A stretch of 64,000 nt of DNA from Microbulbifer elongatus (GCF_021165935.1 NZ_CP088953.1:3760501-3824500), one strand, 5' to 3'. Shown: positions 34,297 to 42,747, numbered from the stretch's first letter. Notes: a model not told the origin generated them from the sequence alone. A program made the numbers and translations.

Positions 34297-35368
34297 AATG
34301 GCACAGGCCATGGCAGCCCGCATCACCGCGCTGCTCACTATGCTCCTGATCATATCGTGGTCAGGCGCTAGCAGCGCGGGTACCTCCTACAATAGCCAGC
34401 CATGCCTTGAGGGGCCCACTAACCAGCGGGGTAGCTGGTACTACCTGTTCTATCCAAACGCATTCAATTACGATCACTTTCTGGGTGTGTGTAACCTGGA
34501 AGGGCTAACCTCAGAGATTGAATATAGTGGTGATGCCACTTACGTGAACCTGTTCCCGGGAATGGGTATTCGAAGTTGCGGCCGCCAAAGCAACAGTCAA
34601 TATCAGTGGGGCTGCCGGGAGCCGGTTGCCTTTCGAGTGCAAGTCATCGATCCCGACGCTGCCACCCAGTTTCAACTGCGGAACTCTGCCGGTGAAATAC
34701 TCCCGGTAGATTTCACCCTCAGCCTGGACGGCAGCCCTGCCGTTGACCTGGCCCCCAATCAGTGGAGTGCAGCCGCCCCTCATTTACCGGGTAATGTGCG
34801 ATTGACCCCTACAGCACTACAGTTGCAAATCCCAGACCCCACACGGATTCGCCCCGGCATCTACGAGAAGACCTTTCAATTTACCGTCGAGCAGGCTTCA
34901 CATACCGGGCAATACTACTTTGACAGCGGAAGCACGCTCGCCCCGATCGACTTTACGGTGAGGCTCGTTATAGAACCCAAGATCCGGATCAGCGGCCTGT
35001 CCGACGTCACTCTTACAGCAGATTTTAGCGACTATACTTCATCAGACCAGGCGTTCTGCGTGTATTCCCGCAATGCGGAATTTACACTTCGAGCCCTTAG
35101 TTTGCAGGGCACTGCAGAAAGTGCCTTTTTACTCAGCGACGGTGCCGATACGATCCCCTACGAAGTGCTCGCAGGCCCTAAGGATCAAAACGCCACGCTA
35201 CTGGATTACAACACGCCCTACGGACCGTGGCAGGGTGCACTGGTCGATGGTTGCACTGCAAATGGAATGAATATGTCTTTGGAAGTGCGTATCCACCCTA
35301 CCCAGCTCAGCGATGCTCGCGCGGGTATTTATACCGATACGCTCACACTTGTGGTTGAACTGGAATAG
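34283..35368 (+). CDS. Tip adhesin/minor pilin-like protein with spore coat U-like C-terminus
   Basis: The 361-residue protein has a signal peptide (ALLTMLLIISWSGASSAG). An N-terminal region of about 190 residues contains several cysteines (QPCLEG, GVCNLEG, RSCGRQ, WGCRE). A C-terminal domain (AFCVYSRNAEFTLRAL...RAGIYTDTLTLVVELE) shares the closing strand pattern of the pilin. By position after the usher and by its two-domain form it is a candidate tip subunit. The start is the ATG at 34283, inside the usher end, with CGGAGG six bases upstream. It is clearly paralogous to the next gene. Confidence 0.75.
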   Translation: MWSDRMAQAMAARITALLTMLLIISWSGASSAGTSYNSQPCLEGPTNQRGSWYYLFYPNAFNYDHFLGVCNLEGLTSEIEYSGDATYVNLFPGMGIRSCGRQSNSQYQWGCREPVAFRVQVIDPDAATQFQLRNSAGEILPVDFTLSLDGSPAVDLAPNQWSAAAPHLPGNVRLTPTALQLQIPDPTRIRPGIYEKTFQFTVEQASHTGQYYFDSGSTLAPIDFTVRLVIEPKIRISGLSDVTLTADFSDYTSSDQAFCVYSRNAEFTLRALSLQGTAESAFLLSDGADTIPYEVLAGPKDQNATLLDYNTPYGPWQGALVDGCTANGMNMSLEVRIHPTQLSDARAGIYTDTLTLVVELE

Positions 35369-35369
35369 T

Positions 35370-36491
35370 GTGGGAATACATCATCCCTTGACTGCTCAAG
35401 TCTTTTCCCAAACGTCAGGGCTGGCCGGGAGTTTTATTCGGGTAGCAGGGTTCACGAGTATCCTCTCGGCAACCGGCCTTTCCGAATCTGTACTCGCTCA
35501 ACAGTCTTACACTTCCAATAACAGCTATCCCTGCTCGAACGGCTCAGAAGTTGTGGCTCCAGATCGTCTGGGAGACAAAGCAATTGGGATATGTGGCTTG
35601 AATTCACTCAGTGAAGCGAGCGGCGATATCCAGGAAATTATAAATTCTTTTACAATTCGCAGTTGCTGGGCCTGGTGGGAGGGCAATCAATACACCACCG
35701 CCTATTGTGAAGAGCCTCGTGGTTTTTCGGTCGAGCTTTATGGCGATACCAATGCCGATGGCGACTTTGTCCTTACAGGGCCCGCGGGAAGTATACCGGT
35801 TGACATTCGATTCCGGCATGAGCCCGACGGCAGTGAATACCGATTCCAGGCAAACAATCAGAGTCAGGAATTTTCCGGTGCGGCCAACGGCGCCCAGATT
35901 CCGGTCAAGATTATCGTAACCCCCAAATCCGGAACCTTCCCCCCCGGTGAATACGAGGGGAATTTTTCTTTCGCGCTATACCAATGCCGGGGAACCTGGA
36001 ATGGCGGCGACTGTAGGGGAGCAGACTCCAATGGTAAAGCCAACCTTTCCCCGCCGCTCGACTTTGGCGTTCGCCTAACGTCGAGCGCTCGAATCCAGAT
36101 TACCGGACTCGAGGATATGCAATTGATCTCTACCGGAGAAGACATAGATGCGAGCCAACGCTTCTGCGTTTACACCTCTGACGGCTCCGAATTTCGGATA
36201 AAAGCGGATAGTCAATACGGCAGTGGAACTTTCGCGTTAAAAAGCCAAACTTCCACTCAGACAATTGAGTATGACTTGAGAACCTGGGCCCTAATTGGCC
36301 CCAGAAGACGAGCGCGACTTGATGAGGGTGTGTTTACACGAAATACCTGGCATGGGCACCCGCAAAAAGCGTGCAATGCCGGAGCCGATGAGAATATGCT
36401 ATTGGAGCTGCGCATTCCATCTGACCGCCTTCAGTCATTGGAATCAACATCCTACCATGACACGCTGACATTAACCGTCGAAGCGGAATGA
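35370..36491 (+). CDS. Second tip adhesin/minor pilin-like protein
   Basis: The 373-residue protein is paralogous to its upstream neighbour: cysteine pairs in SYPCSNG, IGICGLN, RSCWAWW and AYCEEP; APGEYEG-like PPGEYEGNFSF; and C-terminal RFCVYTSDGSEFRIKA...SYHDTLTLTVEAE. A hydrophobic stretch (GLAGSFIRVAGFTSILSATGLSESVLAQ) is a long signal sequence. The start is most likely the GTG at 35370, one base after the TAG of the preceding gene with GGAA upstream, giving coupling; starts further upstream would lie inside that gene. It ends three bases before the convergent chaperone gene. Confidence 0.7.
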   Translation: MGIHHPLTAQVFSQTSGLAGSFIRVAGFTSILSATGLSESVLAQQSYTSNNSYPCSNGSEVVAPDRLGDKAIGICGLNSLSEASGDIQEIINSFTIRSCWAWWEGNQYTTAYCEEPRGFSVELYGDTNADGDFVLTGPAGSIPVDIRFRHEPDGSEYRFQANNQSQEFSGAANGAQIPVKIIVTPKSGTFPPGEYEGNFSFALYQCRGTWNGGDCRGADSNGKANLSPPLDFGVRLTSSARIQITGLEDMQLISTGEDIDASQRFCVYTSDGSEFRIKADSQYGSGTFALKSQTSTQTIEYDLRTWALIGPRRRARLDEGVFTRNTWHGHPQKACNAGADENMLLELRIPSDRLQSLESTSYHDTLTLTVEAE

Positions 36492-36494
36492 CCT

Positions 36495-37193
36495 TCAAGG
36501 AATGGCAAGCTGGACGGTGGTTGAGCCGTCTCCCGTAGCGGCATTGAAACGCAAAAATGCGGTACCCGGGTTCGGGCCTTGCTGCGCATAATTAATCGTC
36601 ACTTTCTCATCAGGGTATACCCGGTTAGTAACATCCAACGGCTCACAGGATTCATCGTCTGTGCAGTAGAATACCTCGCTAACCTGTGCGTTGATATTAC
36701 CGGTATTGGTAAGAATCAATTGCTCCCCGGAACGTAACAGCTCAAACTCATAGGATCCATTTTTGGGCTGAACAAATACTAATGCTTGATAAGCAATCAG
36801 TATTTTCAACGCCATTTTGTCACTCTTGATATCACCGACCACCGGTTTGAAGGTCACCCGGTAGACCTTTTCCCGATCCAGATTTTTATCCAGTGACATC
36901 AAGCGAAAACGCTTTCTTGTTCCAGGTGCCAACACCGCTTTTGCAGGGTTTACCAACAGGCGGAAATCTTTGGGGTCAGTGATTCGCACCCGCTGCTCAT
37001 CGGGCTGACCTGGGTTATCGACCCGAAAGATCTCGGTTTGCAGGTAAAGAGGCTCCTGGTCGGGGTTTGAAACCAGAATATCATCTCGGGAGTTCGGTTG
37101 ATCGTTCAGATAGACGATGATCTTGTCCAGGGACATTGCTGCCAATGCAGGGTTGGCAATGAGGAGGAGCAGGAGAAATGCAAACTTTTTCAT
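36495..37193 (-). CDS. Periplasmic fimbrial chaperone
   Basis: The 232-residue protein has a signal peptide (MKKFAFLLLLLIANPALA). It shows the two immunoglobulin-like domains of PapD-type chaperones: DILVSNPDQEPLYLQTEIFRV, the conserved VNPAKAVLAPGTRKRFRLM region (G1 donor-strand side), and a second domain GEQLILTNTGNINAQVSEVFYC...INYAQQGPNPGTAFLRF. It would hold the pilin and tip proteins for delivery to the usher. The start is the ATG at 37193 (signal peptide); the frame extends to 37232. Unusually, it is on the opposite strand to the usher and pilin, tail to tail with the second tip gene. Confidence 0.86.
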   Translation of the reverse strand: MKKFAFLLLLLIANPALAAMSLDKIIVYLNDQPNSRDDILVSNPDQEPLYLQTEIFRVDNPGQPDEQRVRITDPKDFRLLVNPAKAVLAPGTRKRFRLMSLDKNLDREKVYRVTFKPVVGDIKSDKMALKILIAYQALVFVQPKNGSYEFELLRSGEQLILTNTGNINAQVSEVFYCTDDESCEPLDVTNRVYPDEKVTINYAQQGPNPGTAFLRFNAATGDGSTTVQLAIP

Positions 37194-37277
37194 AGCTTCT
37201 GAACAGCTTTCTATTCGGTCTGGAAGTGGCATCTATATATTCTATCGCCACAACTACATCAGAGCTACTATCGGCGC

Positions 37278-37598
37278 TTATTCCGCCACAATAAATATGA
37301 CTTTACCCGCGGAGGATTCAGACACTGGCATGCAGTTTTGGCGCATATTTACCGCCACCATTTCAGGGCCGGCTGCTGCATCCAGGTCGCGAACAAAGAG
37401 TTGATATGTGTTGAAGGGCATATGGTGCAAACACAGTGTGCCGCCACTACTGGAAGTGGAGGTTGTAAAAGTCGCCCTGATCGGAATCCGCAATGTAATC
37501 TGCGCTGACGCCTGAGCCGTTGTCTGTGCCTGGCCATGCGCCTGCAGTATTGCTACCACTGACAGCAATGCCAACACTCGCCACCTTACAAACCTCAT
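37278..37598 (-). CDS. Small secreted protein of unknown function, pilus-linked
   Basis: I do not recognise this 106-residue protein. It has a signal sequence (RWRVLALLSVVAILQAHGQAQ), two or three cysteines (LCLHHMP, RQNCMP) and a closing strand GKVIFIVAE that recalls the last strand of the neighbouring pilins. It precedes the chaperone gene by about 85 bases on the same strand, so the two may form a small operon. It could be a minor subunit or a periplasmic assembly factor. The start is the ATG at 37598; the frame is open to 37637. Confidence 0.6.
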   Translation of the reverse strand: MRFVRWRVLALLSVVAILQAHGQAQTTAQASAQITLRIPIRATFTTSTSSSGGTLCLHHMPFNTYQLFVRDLDAAAGPEMVAVNMRQNCMPVSESSAGKVIFIVAE

Positions 37599-37804
37599 AG
37601 CACGGTTCTCCAGCCCGTTGCAAGCAGCCGAAGCCAATTCAACTTGTCAACCCACTACATCCAGTGTAGACAGGGATCTATTCAACAATCGAAAATGGCA
37701 GGCAGCTCAACGTCGATATTTGCATTATTAAAAGTAATATCGACGCTGAAAATAGAAGCTTTAGTCGGATTTGCGATAAAAACGAAATATCAGCGAAAAG
37801 TCTC

Positions 37805-37825
37805 GCGTCATAAAGAACATGACGC
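37805..37825 (-). terminator. Possible terminator downstream of flhC
   Basis: The minus strand reads GCGTCAT-GTTCTTT-ATGACGC (7-bp stem) and then a short TTTT five bases later. The hairpin is clear; the T-run is weak. Confidence 0.4.
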
Positions 37826-37840
37826 CTTCTCAGACAACTA

Positions 37841-38407
37841 TTAAACCAATTGCTCTATAACATCTTGTTGGCGTTTGGCGAGTGCGGCACTTTTTTTCCG
37901 AGTCTTTCCCGCTCTAGAGGGCGGCTGACAGAGACCACAAACAAAATTCTGGCTCGGCGTGTGAGCATGATTCACAAACCGACCACTGCAGCTTGTGCAA
38001 GATGAAAGCTCGAATAATCCACTTTCGAAGAAGCGGATCAGGGTCCAGGCTCTGGTCAGGCCGAGTACTGGTTCATCGTTTTCATCGTCTGCGAGCTCCA
38101 GATACAGACGATACGCCTTGATGAAGCCCTCCATGCGCTCGCACCCCTGCTCTTCCGTCAACCGTAAATAGATTCCGTAGAATAGCGACGAGTGGATGTT
38201 AGGCATCCAGGTGGTAAACCAATCGGTTGAGAACGGCAACATTCCCTTGGGTGGGGACATTCCGCGCACTTCTTTATACAAGCGGATCAGGCGTCCCCGA
38301 CTAAGGTCGGTTTCTGACTCTAGCACCTGTAAGCGGGCATTCAATTCAATCAACTCAATCGCAAGCTGAACTTGCTGCATTTCATTGAGCAGGCTTTTTT
38401 CCGTCAT
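37841..38407 (-). CDS. flhC: Flagellar transcriptional activator FlhC
   Basis: Partner of FlhD in the FlhD4C2 master activator of flagellar class 2 promoters. The 188-residue protein closely follows E. coli FlhC (192): [67 protein letters not shown], and the zinc-binding cysteines CTSC...CGLC with [13 protein letters not shown] chose the ATG at 38407 by this alignment; the frame is open to 38428, overlapping flhD. It is intact, unlike flhD immediately upstream. Confidence 0.95.
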   Translation of the reverse strand: MTEKSLLNEMQQVQLAIELIELNARLQVLESETDLSRGRLIRLYKEVRGMSPPKGMLPFSTDWFTTWMPNIHSSLFYGIYLRLTEEQGCERMEGFIKAYRLYLELADDENDEPVLGLTRAWTLIRFFESGLFELSSCTSCSGRFVNHAHTPSQNFVCGLCQPPSRAGKTRKKSAALAKRQQDVIEQLV

Positions 38408-38417
38408 GACATACAAC

Positions 38418-38748
38418 TCAATTGACACTCGAAGACATCAAAAGTGCAGCATGTATGTGGCTCAGGTTTTCCGCTCGCTTATTGCTGGTAAGCTGCTCGA
38501 GCTGGATCGGGTTTTCAAGATTGAGCCTAAACAAAAACTGGTTTGAACGTGCCAGCTGGGTAAGCTGTTTGGCAGTAAGAGAAACGATTTTTGTCGCAAG
38601 TGTTTCATCGACCTTTAGGCGAAAACGCGCTGTAGCAAAGTCTTCTTTCAAAAGGCGCTGTAGCAAAGTCTTCTTTCAAAAGGCGCTGTGCGAGAAGCAG
38701 GTAACTAAGATTGATCTCTTGAATTTCGTTGATTGCACTATCCTGCAT
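38418..38748 (-). pseudogene. flhD: flhD, frame broken by a 28-bp tandem duplication
   Basis: From the ATG at 38748 (SD GAAGGAG upstream) the frame reads INEINLSYLLLAQR-like sequence (INEIQEINLSYLLLAQRLL) to KEDFATA. It then enters the second copy of a perfect 28-bp repeat (38631-38658 and 38659-38686), shifts frame and stops after about 47 codons. Removing one copy gives a continuous 100-residue FlhD ending [13 protein letters not shown], matching E. coli FlhD from its N-terminus on. The remaining 82-codon frame could start only at a TTG (38666) and would lack the N-terminal helix needed for the dimer. FlhC could not work alone if this is real. Confidence 0.88.
38631..38686. repeat. Perfect 28-bp tandem duplication inside flhD
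   Basis: Two identical 28-base units, each running from TGTAGCAAAG to AAAAGGCGC on the plus strand. The flank before the first copy ends in GCGC, as each unit does, giving four bases of extra homology. 28 is not a multiple of three, so copy number 1 versus 2 decides whether flhD is in frame. Confidence 0.97.
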
Positions 38749-39264
38749 GGCTATCGTACTCCTTCAATCTTTTTTATTGGCAACCAGAATTTCTGGCAAG
38801 CACTTAATGCATCCAAAGTCGAAGGGTACTTTGCATTTGACTCCTTTCTATTATGTAACGGCCCACTACCAGTAGGTGTAGGTGCCGCTCAACCGTCCTC
38901 TCAATACGAAACACACATCGTATTGACCTTCCCTGGTGTAAGTCTGACCATGTGCAGTACGAGGCAACTACTCCCCCGAAAACTTGCACAAGCGCCACAC
39001 TCAACTAGCCACCACTTCGCCTCAACGTCCAACCGTTAATGGATGTTTGACGACGCTCCACAAACCCCTGGAGCTCCAGGTTCGAAATCGTATCTCGGTC
39101 GCTGGACAACCTGAGATAGCAAAATCAAAACCAAAACCGTTACATGAGTCACACTTTTCTTGTGCGCCCGTTCAACTTATGAGAAAAATTACCACAACTG
39201 TAATCCTTCTGCATACCACTTTTGTAGAAAATTTACGAAAAAGAGACTTAATTGACTTTCATTC
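38749..39264. other. 516-bp intergenic region upstream of flhDC
   Basis: AT-rich non-coding stretch between the FlhB-tail gene and flhD, long as in other flhDC control regions. I see the flhD SD (GAAGGAG, about 38760), a TACATAAT -10-like match on the minus strand near 38855, and an imperfect inverted repeat CCACTACCAGTAGGTGTAGG near 38865. No CRP-type palindrome and no credible gene. Confidence 0.5.
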
Positions 39265-39510
39265 TCAATATCCCATGGGCGATGGCAATTTACCGGGTTG
39301 CTGCGTATCGACCTCCAATATCCATACCACAATGTCAATGATCACTTGGTATAACTCGTCTGGGATTTTCTCTCCCCAATCCAACTGAGAAAGCAAGGCG
39401 ACGAGTTCCGGCGATCGATGGGTAAACAGGTTCTCTTCAACCGCCGCAGCGATAATTTCTTGGGCAGTATGCGAAGTATTGTCCGTACCGTCCCCATACA
39501 GATCGCTCAT
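39265..39510 (-). CDS. Stand-alone FlhB C-terminal domain protein (FhlB/FlhX-like)
   Basis: The 81-residue protein resembles the cytoplasmic tail of FlhB/YscU after the autocleavage site: AQEIIAAAVEENLFTHRSPELVALLSQLDWGEKIPDELYQVIIDIVVWILEVD. Such separate FlhB-tail proteins exist beside full FlhB and can take part in export-substrate switching. No NPTH cleavage motif is present. The start is the ATG at 39510, overlapping the fliK-like stop as ATGA. It is the last gene of the fliD-fliS-fliT-fliK-like operon. Confidence 0.82.
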   Translation of the reverse strand: MSDLYGDGTDNTSHTAQEIIAAAVEENLFTHRSPELVALLSQLDWGEKIPDELYQVIIDIVVWILEVDTQQPGKLPSPMGY

Positions 39511-40410
39511 TCTTCAACCACCACTTTTACCCTGACTTGCTGAAATCCGGTGGTTTGAAATTTCGACTTTAAGGTATTCACCGCAGCAGCAATTCGGTCT
39601 GCCGCAGTTTGGCTCGCGGCTCTCACTTCCAGTTGAAGCGATGAGCCAGTCACTTTGCATAGCAGGATTACTGGCCCGAGCGTCTCCATGGATAAGGAGA
39701 CTTTAAGATCCCAATCTGTGGGCTGTTCAGGCACCGTAGCTGCACCGGGGGGAAGCGGTATTTGCTCCTCTAGTCGCGGTCGTACCTCGATCTCTGTAGC
39801 GATCCCAGGCCATAGCTCTCCCTGCCAAATGAGCTTGTTTGTCGTCAGTGCATCCAACTGCTTCGCCACCAACGCTTGCAGCTCTTTACTCCCTCCACTT
39901 TCAGTGCGACGGGAATCCTGCCAAAGCCTCATTTGAGGTTCCCGTTGAAGTAAAGACTTCTCCCGAAGACCGCGATGCCAGGCAGCCAAATGCGACTCAT
40001 AGAAAAGGCCGCTGAAGACAATGTTATTTTTTGAGTAGCAAGGCCACTTCAGATGCCTCTGCGCCACTGGTAGCGATTGCACCTTTGGGTAAACCGATGC
40101 TGGCGCTTACCGCTTGCTCCGCGCGCATAGCGGAAATGTATTGCGCTACGCGACTCAGATGCACATTGTCCACAGGGTCGTGACCGCTAACTAAACCCGA
40201 CCAATTTTCTCCAGCCTTTAACTGGGCGATCTGAGTATAGGGTGGTACCGTATGCTGATTCATGCGAGCGTCACTACGCACCGCCTGGACACCCTGTGCG
40301 GCGTCAATCGGCTTTACGGGCTGTATTTGTCGCTCACGAGAGACAGTTTCAACCCGTTTTCCGAGCACCTGGTGCAGAAGTGTGTCGAGTAACGTGTTGA
40401 TTCCACTCAT
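39507..40410 (-). pseudogene. FliK-like hook-length control protein, frameshifted in an A6 tract
   Basis: The gene starts at the ATG at 40410 (ATGA overlap with fliT) and reads to VALLLKK then stops. The next frame continues NNIVFSGLFYESHLAAWHRGLREKSLLQREPQ...LTTNKLIWQGELWPG, the usual middle of this family, and a C-terminal FliK-type domain (LGPVILLCKVTGSSLQLEVRAAS...). With one A less in the tract (T6 at 40027-40032 on the plus strand) the two join without loss to a 300-residue protein. A separate canonical fliK exists at 49913-51118, so this is a paralogue, usually found paired with an FhlB-like gene, as here. Alternative explanations: transcript slippage at A6, or a sequencing error. Confidence 0.8.
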
Positions 40411-40793
40411 TGAGGCGAGGAGCTAAATGGTATCAGTGTGCCGTAAGCTCTAGACAGATCACGCTTTCGTGTGTTCGTACCAATCAACTCTTGGAGTTCA
40501 TTCTGGCGTTGCTCGAGTCGCTGACGTATTTCAAGGTCTTGCTCCAGGATCTGCTCCAGCAACTCCATTTTCCGTTTCCGCTCGTGAGCGTTTAATTCAA
40601 ACTCAGATTCCGCATTCGCAAGAGTTTCCACTTCAATGGCATAGCTGGTCTGCTCTTCAACCAGGTTAAACCAGTCTCGTGCATGTACATATGCGAGCAT
40701 ACGCGACGAGCGCGCAAGCAACGCTGTATACCCGGCTAAAATAGCGGCGGGAGAACTAAGCGCAACCTCACCCACTGATCGCTTATTTTTCAT
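40407..40793 (-). CDS. fliT: FliT-like flagellar chaperone
   Basis: The 128-residue helical protein has the FliT pattern: ILAGYTALLARSSRMLAYVHARDWFNLVEEQTSYAIEVETLANAE, then KMELLEQILEQDLEIRQRLEQRQNELQELI. FliT binds the cap protein FliD before export and in enterics also restrains FlhD4C2. The start is the ATG at 40793 with GGGGAAG upstream, overlapping the end of fliS by 11 bases. Position after fliD-fliS supports the call; primary-sequence identity in this family is low. Confidence 0.75.
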   Translation of the reverse strand: MKNKRSVGEVALSSPAAILAGYTALLARSSRMLAYVHARDWFNLVEEQTSYAIEVETLANAESEFELNAHERKRKMELLEQILEQDLEIRQRLEQRQNELQELIGTNTRKRDLSRAYGTLIPFSSSPQ

Positions 40794-41202
40794 TAGACTT
40801 CCCCGGATCAATAGCATTCCAGGCTGAGGCAATTTCACCGAGCAAACGACGTGCTTCACTGAGTTCTTCTTCGCTATTTTTCAGATTTGCCACTAGTAGC
40901 TTTTCGGCAATATATTCGTACAGTGAGGCTAGGCGCTGCGCCAATTCACCGCCGGTTTCAAAATCCAGTGCTGCCAGAAGCCCCTTATTGATAATGTCGA
41001 TTGCTTTCGAAATGGCCTGGCCCTTTTCTGCGAAGTTTCCATCTTTCAAGTGAACCATCGCCGTGCCCATTGCGGTGTCTGCGCCTTGAAATAACAGTAC
41101 AATCAGCCGATGCGGGCTAGCTGATAGCACGTCACTTTCCAGGCCGACCCGTGCATAGCTAGCCGCACCCTGTGCGCGGCTATTCGCTCGTTTTGCGTAC
41201 AA
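40783..41202 (-). CDS. fliS: Flagellin chaperone FliS
   Basis: Keeps flagellin from polymerising in the cytosol and delivers it to the export gate. The 139-residue protein has SYARVGLESDVLSASPHRLIVLLFQGA, the conserved FliS N-terminal half, then KAIDIINKGLLAALDFETGGELAQRLASLYEYI and helical C-terminus. The start is a TTG at 41202 with GAGGAG eight bases upstream, a strong SD that supports this rare start codon. It follows fliD closely. Confidence 0.93.
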   Translation of the reverse strand: MYAKRANSRAQGAASYARVGLESDVLSASPHRLIVLLFQGADTAMGTAMVHLKDGNFAEKGQAISKAIDIINKGLLAALDFETGGELAQRLASLYEYIAEKLLVANLKNSEEELSEARRLLGEIASAWNAIDPGKSNEK

Positions 41203-41223
41203 TCTTATAACTCCTCAGTATTG

Positions 41224-42579
41224 TTATTGTTTCATCTGCGCAGCGAGTGCATCAAACTGCTGAGTAAGGTATGAACTTGTCGAATTCATTTGCGCGATCA
41301 GGCCGTCTAGCTGGCTAAATTGTGTGCGGTAGCGGTCAATGGTACTGTCAATCTGCTGCTCCATCCGGTCATACCGCTGCCCCATTGCTTCGACACTGGT
41401 TTCAAGGCCGCTGGTTGCGTTCTCAATCAGCCCTCCTTCTTCCATCATGGCGCCGAGTGCAGCCTCAAACCGATCGGCAAATCCATCCGACTCTTCAGAT
41501 TCACCAGCGAAAAGGCTCGACAGCGCCCCAAGCTGATTGGCAACGAGGTCGCTGACTTTTTCATCGTCGAGCGTAAGCGTTCCGTCGACCTCAAGGGTGA
41601 GGCCTATATCGGCTAGTGAAGAAAAGGTATCGCTAAGCAGCGAACCACCTACCAGCTCCCTGATCTGCGATTCCACACCGCGGACAGTGGCGTTACCTTG
41701 CAGAACACCGCCAACACCCGTTGCGCCATCAAATGACGTAAGATCCGATAGTGCCCCTTGCAGGCTGTTATAAGCATCGACAAAATTTGACAGCTTCTTT
41801 TCGATACCGGCGGTATCCCTGGACACTTCCAGCGTTGTGGTACCGGTTTCCTCCAGGTTCAGCGTAACTCCCTGTATGGCGCCTTCTACACGATTTTTCT
41901 GTGACTGGATGGCGATACCGTTGACATTTAGTTGCGCATTCTGGGCCGCTACCTCAGTGGCTCCATCCAATGTCAGTACATCGCCAAAGCCGCCCGAGGA
42001 AAATGCAACCGAGTCTATTGCGGCATCTGTACCTGTCTGTGTAGAAGTCAATACCAGTCGATATGGTTGATCGCTGCCATCATTCACGATGGACGCAACC
42101 ACACCCGTATCGGCACCGTTAATTGCATCCCGGATATCCTGGAGTGAGCTGTCCGATTCGTTCACAGATACAGTGAACTGCGCACCATCTCCAAGGGTAA
42201 AATCGATATTGCCCGCCCCCAGGTTAGTATCCTGCTCGCCGACACCCATCGTAGCGATACTGTAACTCTTGGCCCGCTGGGTAACTTCAATCTCATAGCT
42301 ACCTACCGGCGTATCCTCGCTGGCACTGATACTCACCCCTTCCCCGCTTTGACTAGTCTTGACTCCGGAGAAGCTCTCCGGCTCACTGAGCGCAGAGGCG
42401 GCATCCTTTACTTTTTCCAGAGCGCTCTCCAATAGGCCAAACGCGGAGATCTTGGTCTCGTAACTTTTCTGCTGCTGCAAAATTGGGGTCAATTTTTGGC
42501 GCTCCGCGGACTCCAACTGATCCAGAAGACCACTCAGATCCAGTCCCGAACCAATTCCCAGGGATGAAATGGTGGCCAT
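41224..42579 (-). CDS. fliD: Flagellar filament cap protein FliD
   Basis: Caps the growing filament and folds flagellin as it emerges. The 451-residue protein starts ISSLGIGSGLDLSGLLDQLESAERQKLTPI, has the QIDS/VEGAIQGVTLNL middle region and ends with a helical segment IDRYRTQFSQLDGLIAQMNSTSSYLTQQFDAL, standard for FliD. The start is the ATG at 42579 with AAGGAGG upstream. A sigma-28 promoter lies 75 bases upstream, so it heads a fliD-fliS-fliT-fliK-like-fhlB operon. Confidence 0.96.
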   Translation of the reverse strand: MATISSLGIGSGLDLSGLLDQLESAERQKLTPILQQQKSYETKISAFGLLESALEKVKDAASALSEPESFSGVKTSQSGEGVSISASEDTPVGSYEIEVTQRAKSYSIATMGVGEQDTNLGAGNIDFTLGDGAQFTVSVNESDSSLQDIRDAINGADTGVVASIVNDGSDQPYRLVLTSTQTGTDAAIDSVAFSSGGFGDVLTLDGATEVAAQNAQLNVNGIAIQSQKNRVEGAIQGVTLNLEETGTTTLEVSRDTAGIEKKLSNFVDAYNSLQGALSDLTSFDGATGVGGVLQGNATVRGVESQIRELVGGSLLSDTFSSLADIGLTLEVDGTLTLDDEKVSDLVANQLGALSSLFAGESEESDGFADRFEAALGAMMEEGGLIENATSGLETSVEAMGQRYDRMEQQIDSTIDRYRTQFSQLDGLIAQMNSTSSYLTQQFDALAAQMKQ

Positions 42580-42653
42580 TACGCCCTCCTTATATAAAAA
42601 GATTCAGAATCACTCACAGGCAATCTACGGTTTGATAATCGCCATTGAGTACT

Positions 42654-42680
42654 ACATCGGCCAGACAGGGTCAGACTTTA
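42654..42680 (-). promoter_or_regulatory. Sigma-28 (FliA) promoter of the fliD operon
   Basis: On the minus strand TAAAGTCT - N11 - GCCGATGT matches the FliA consensus TAAAGTTT-N11-GCCGATAA with exact spacing. It lies about 75 bases before the fliD start. Confidence 0.85.
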
Positions 42681-42747
42681 GCCGCATCTCCTCTAGTGCG
42701 CTCAATGGGTGTGTCCAGCCCAGGAAGCCAGAAACTTTCATAAAAAT

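Noticed and set aside
38422..39039. Plus-strand open frame of about 205 codons over flhD and its upstream region
   Set aside because: It runs through the 28-bp repeats of flhD in antisense and has no protein features; the region is better explained as flhD plus its control region.
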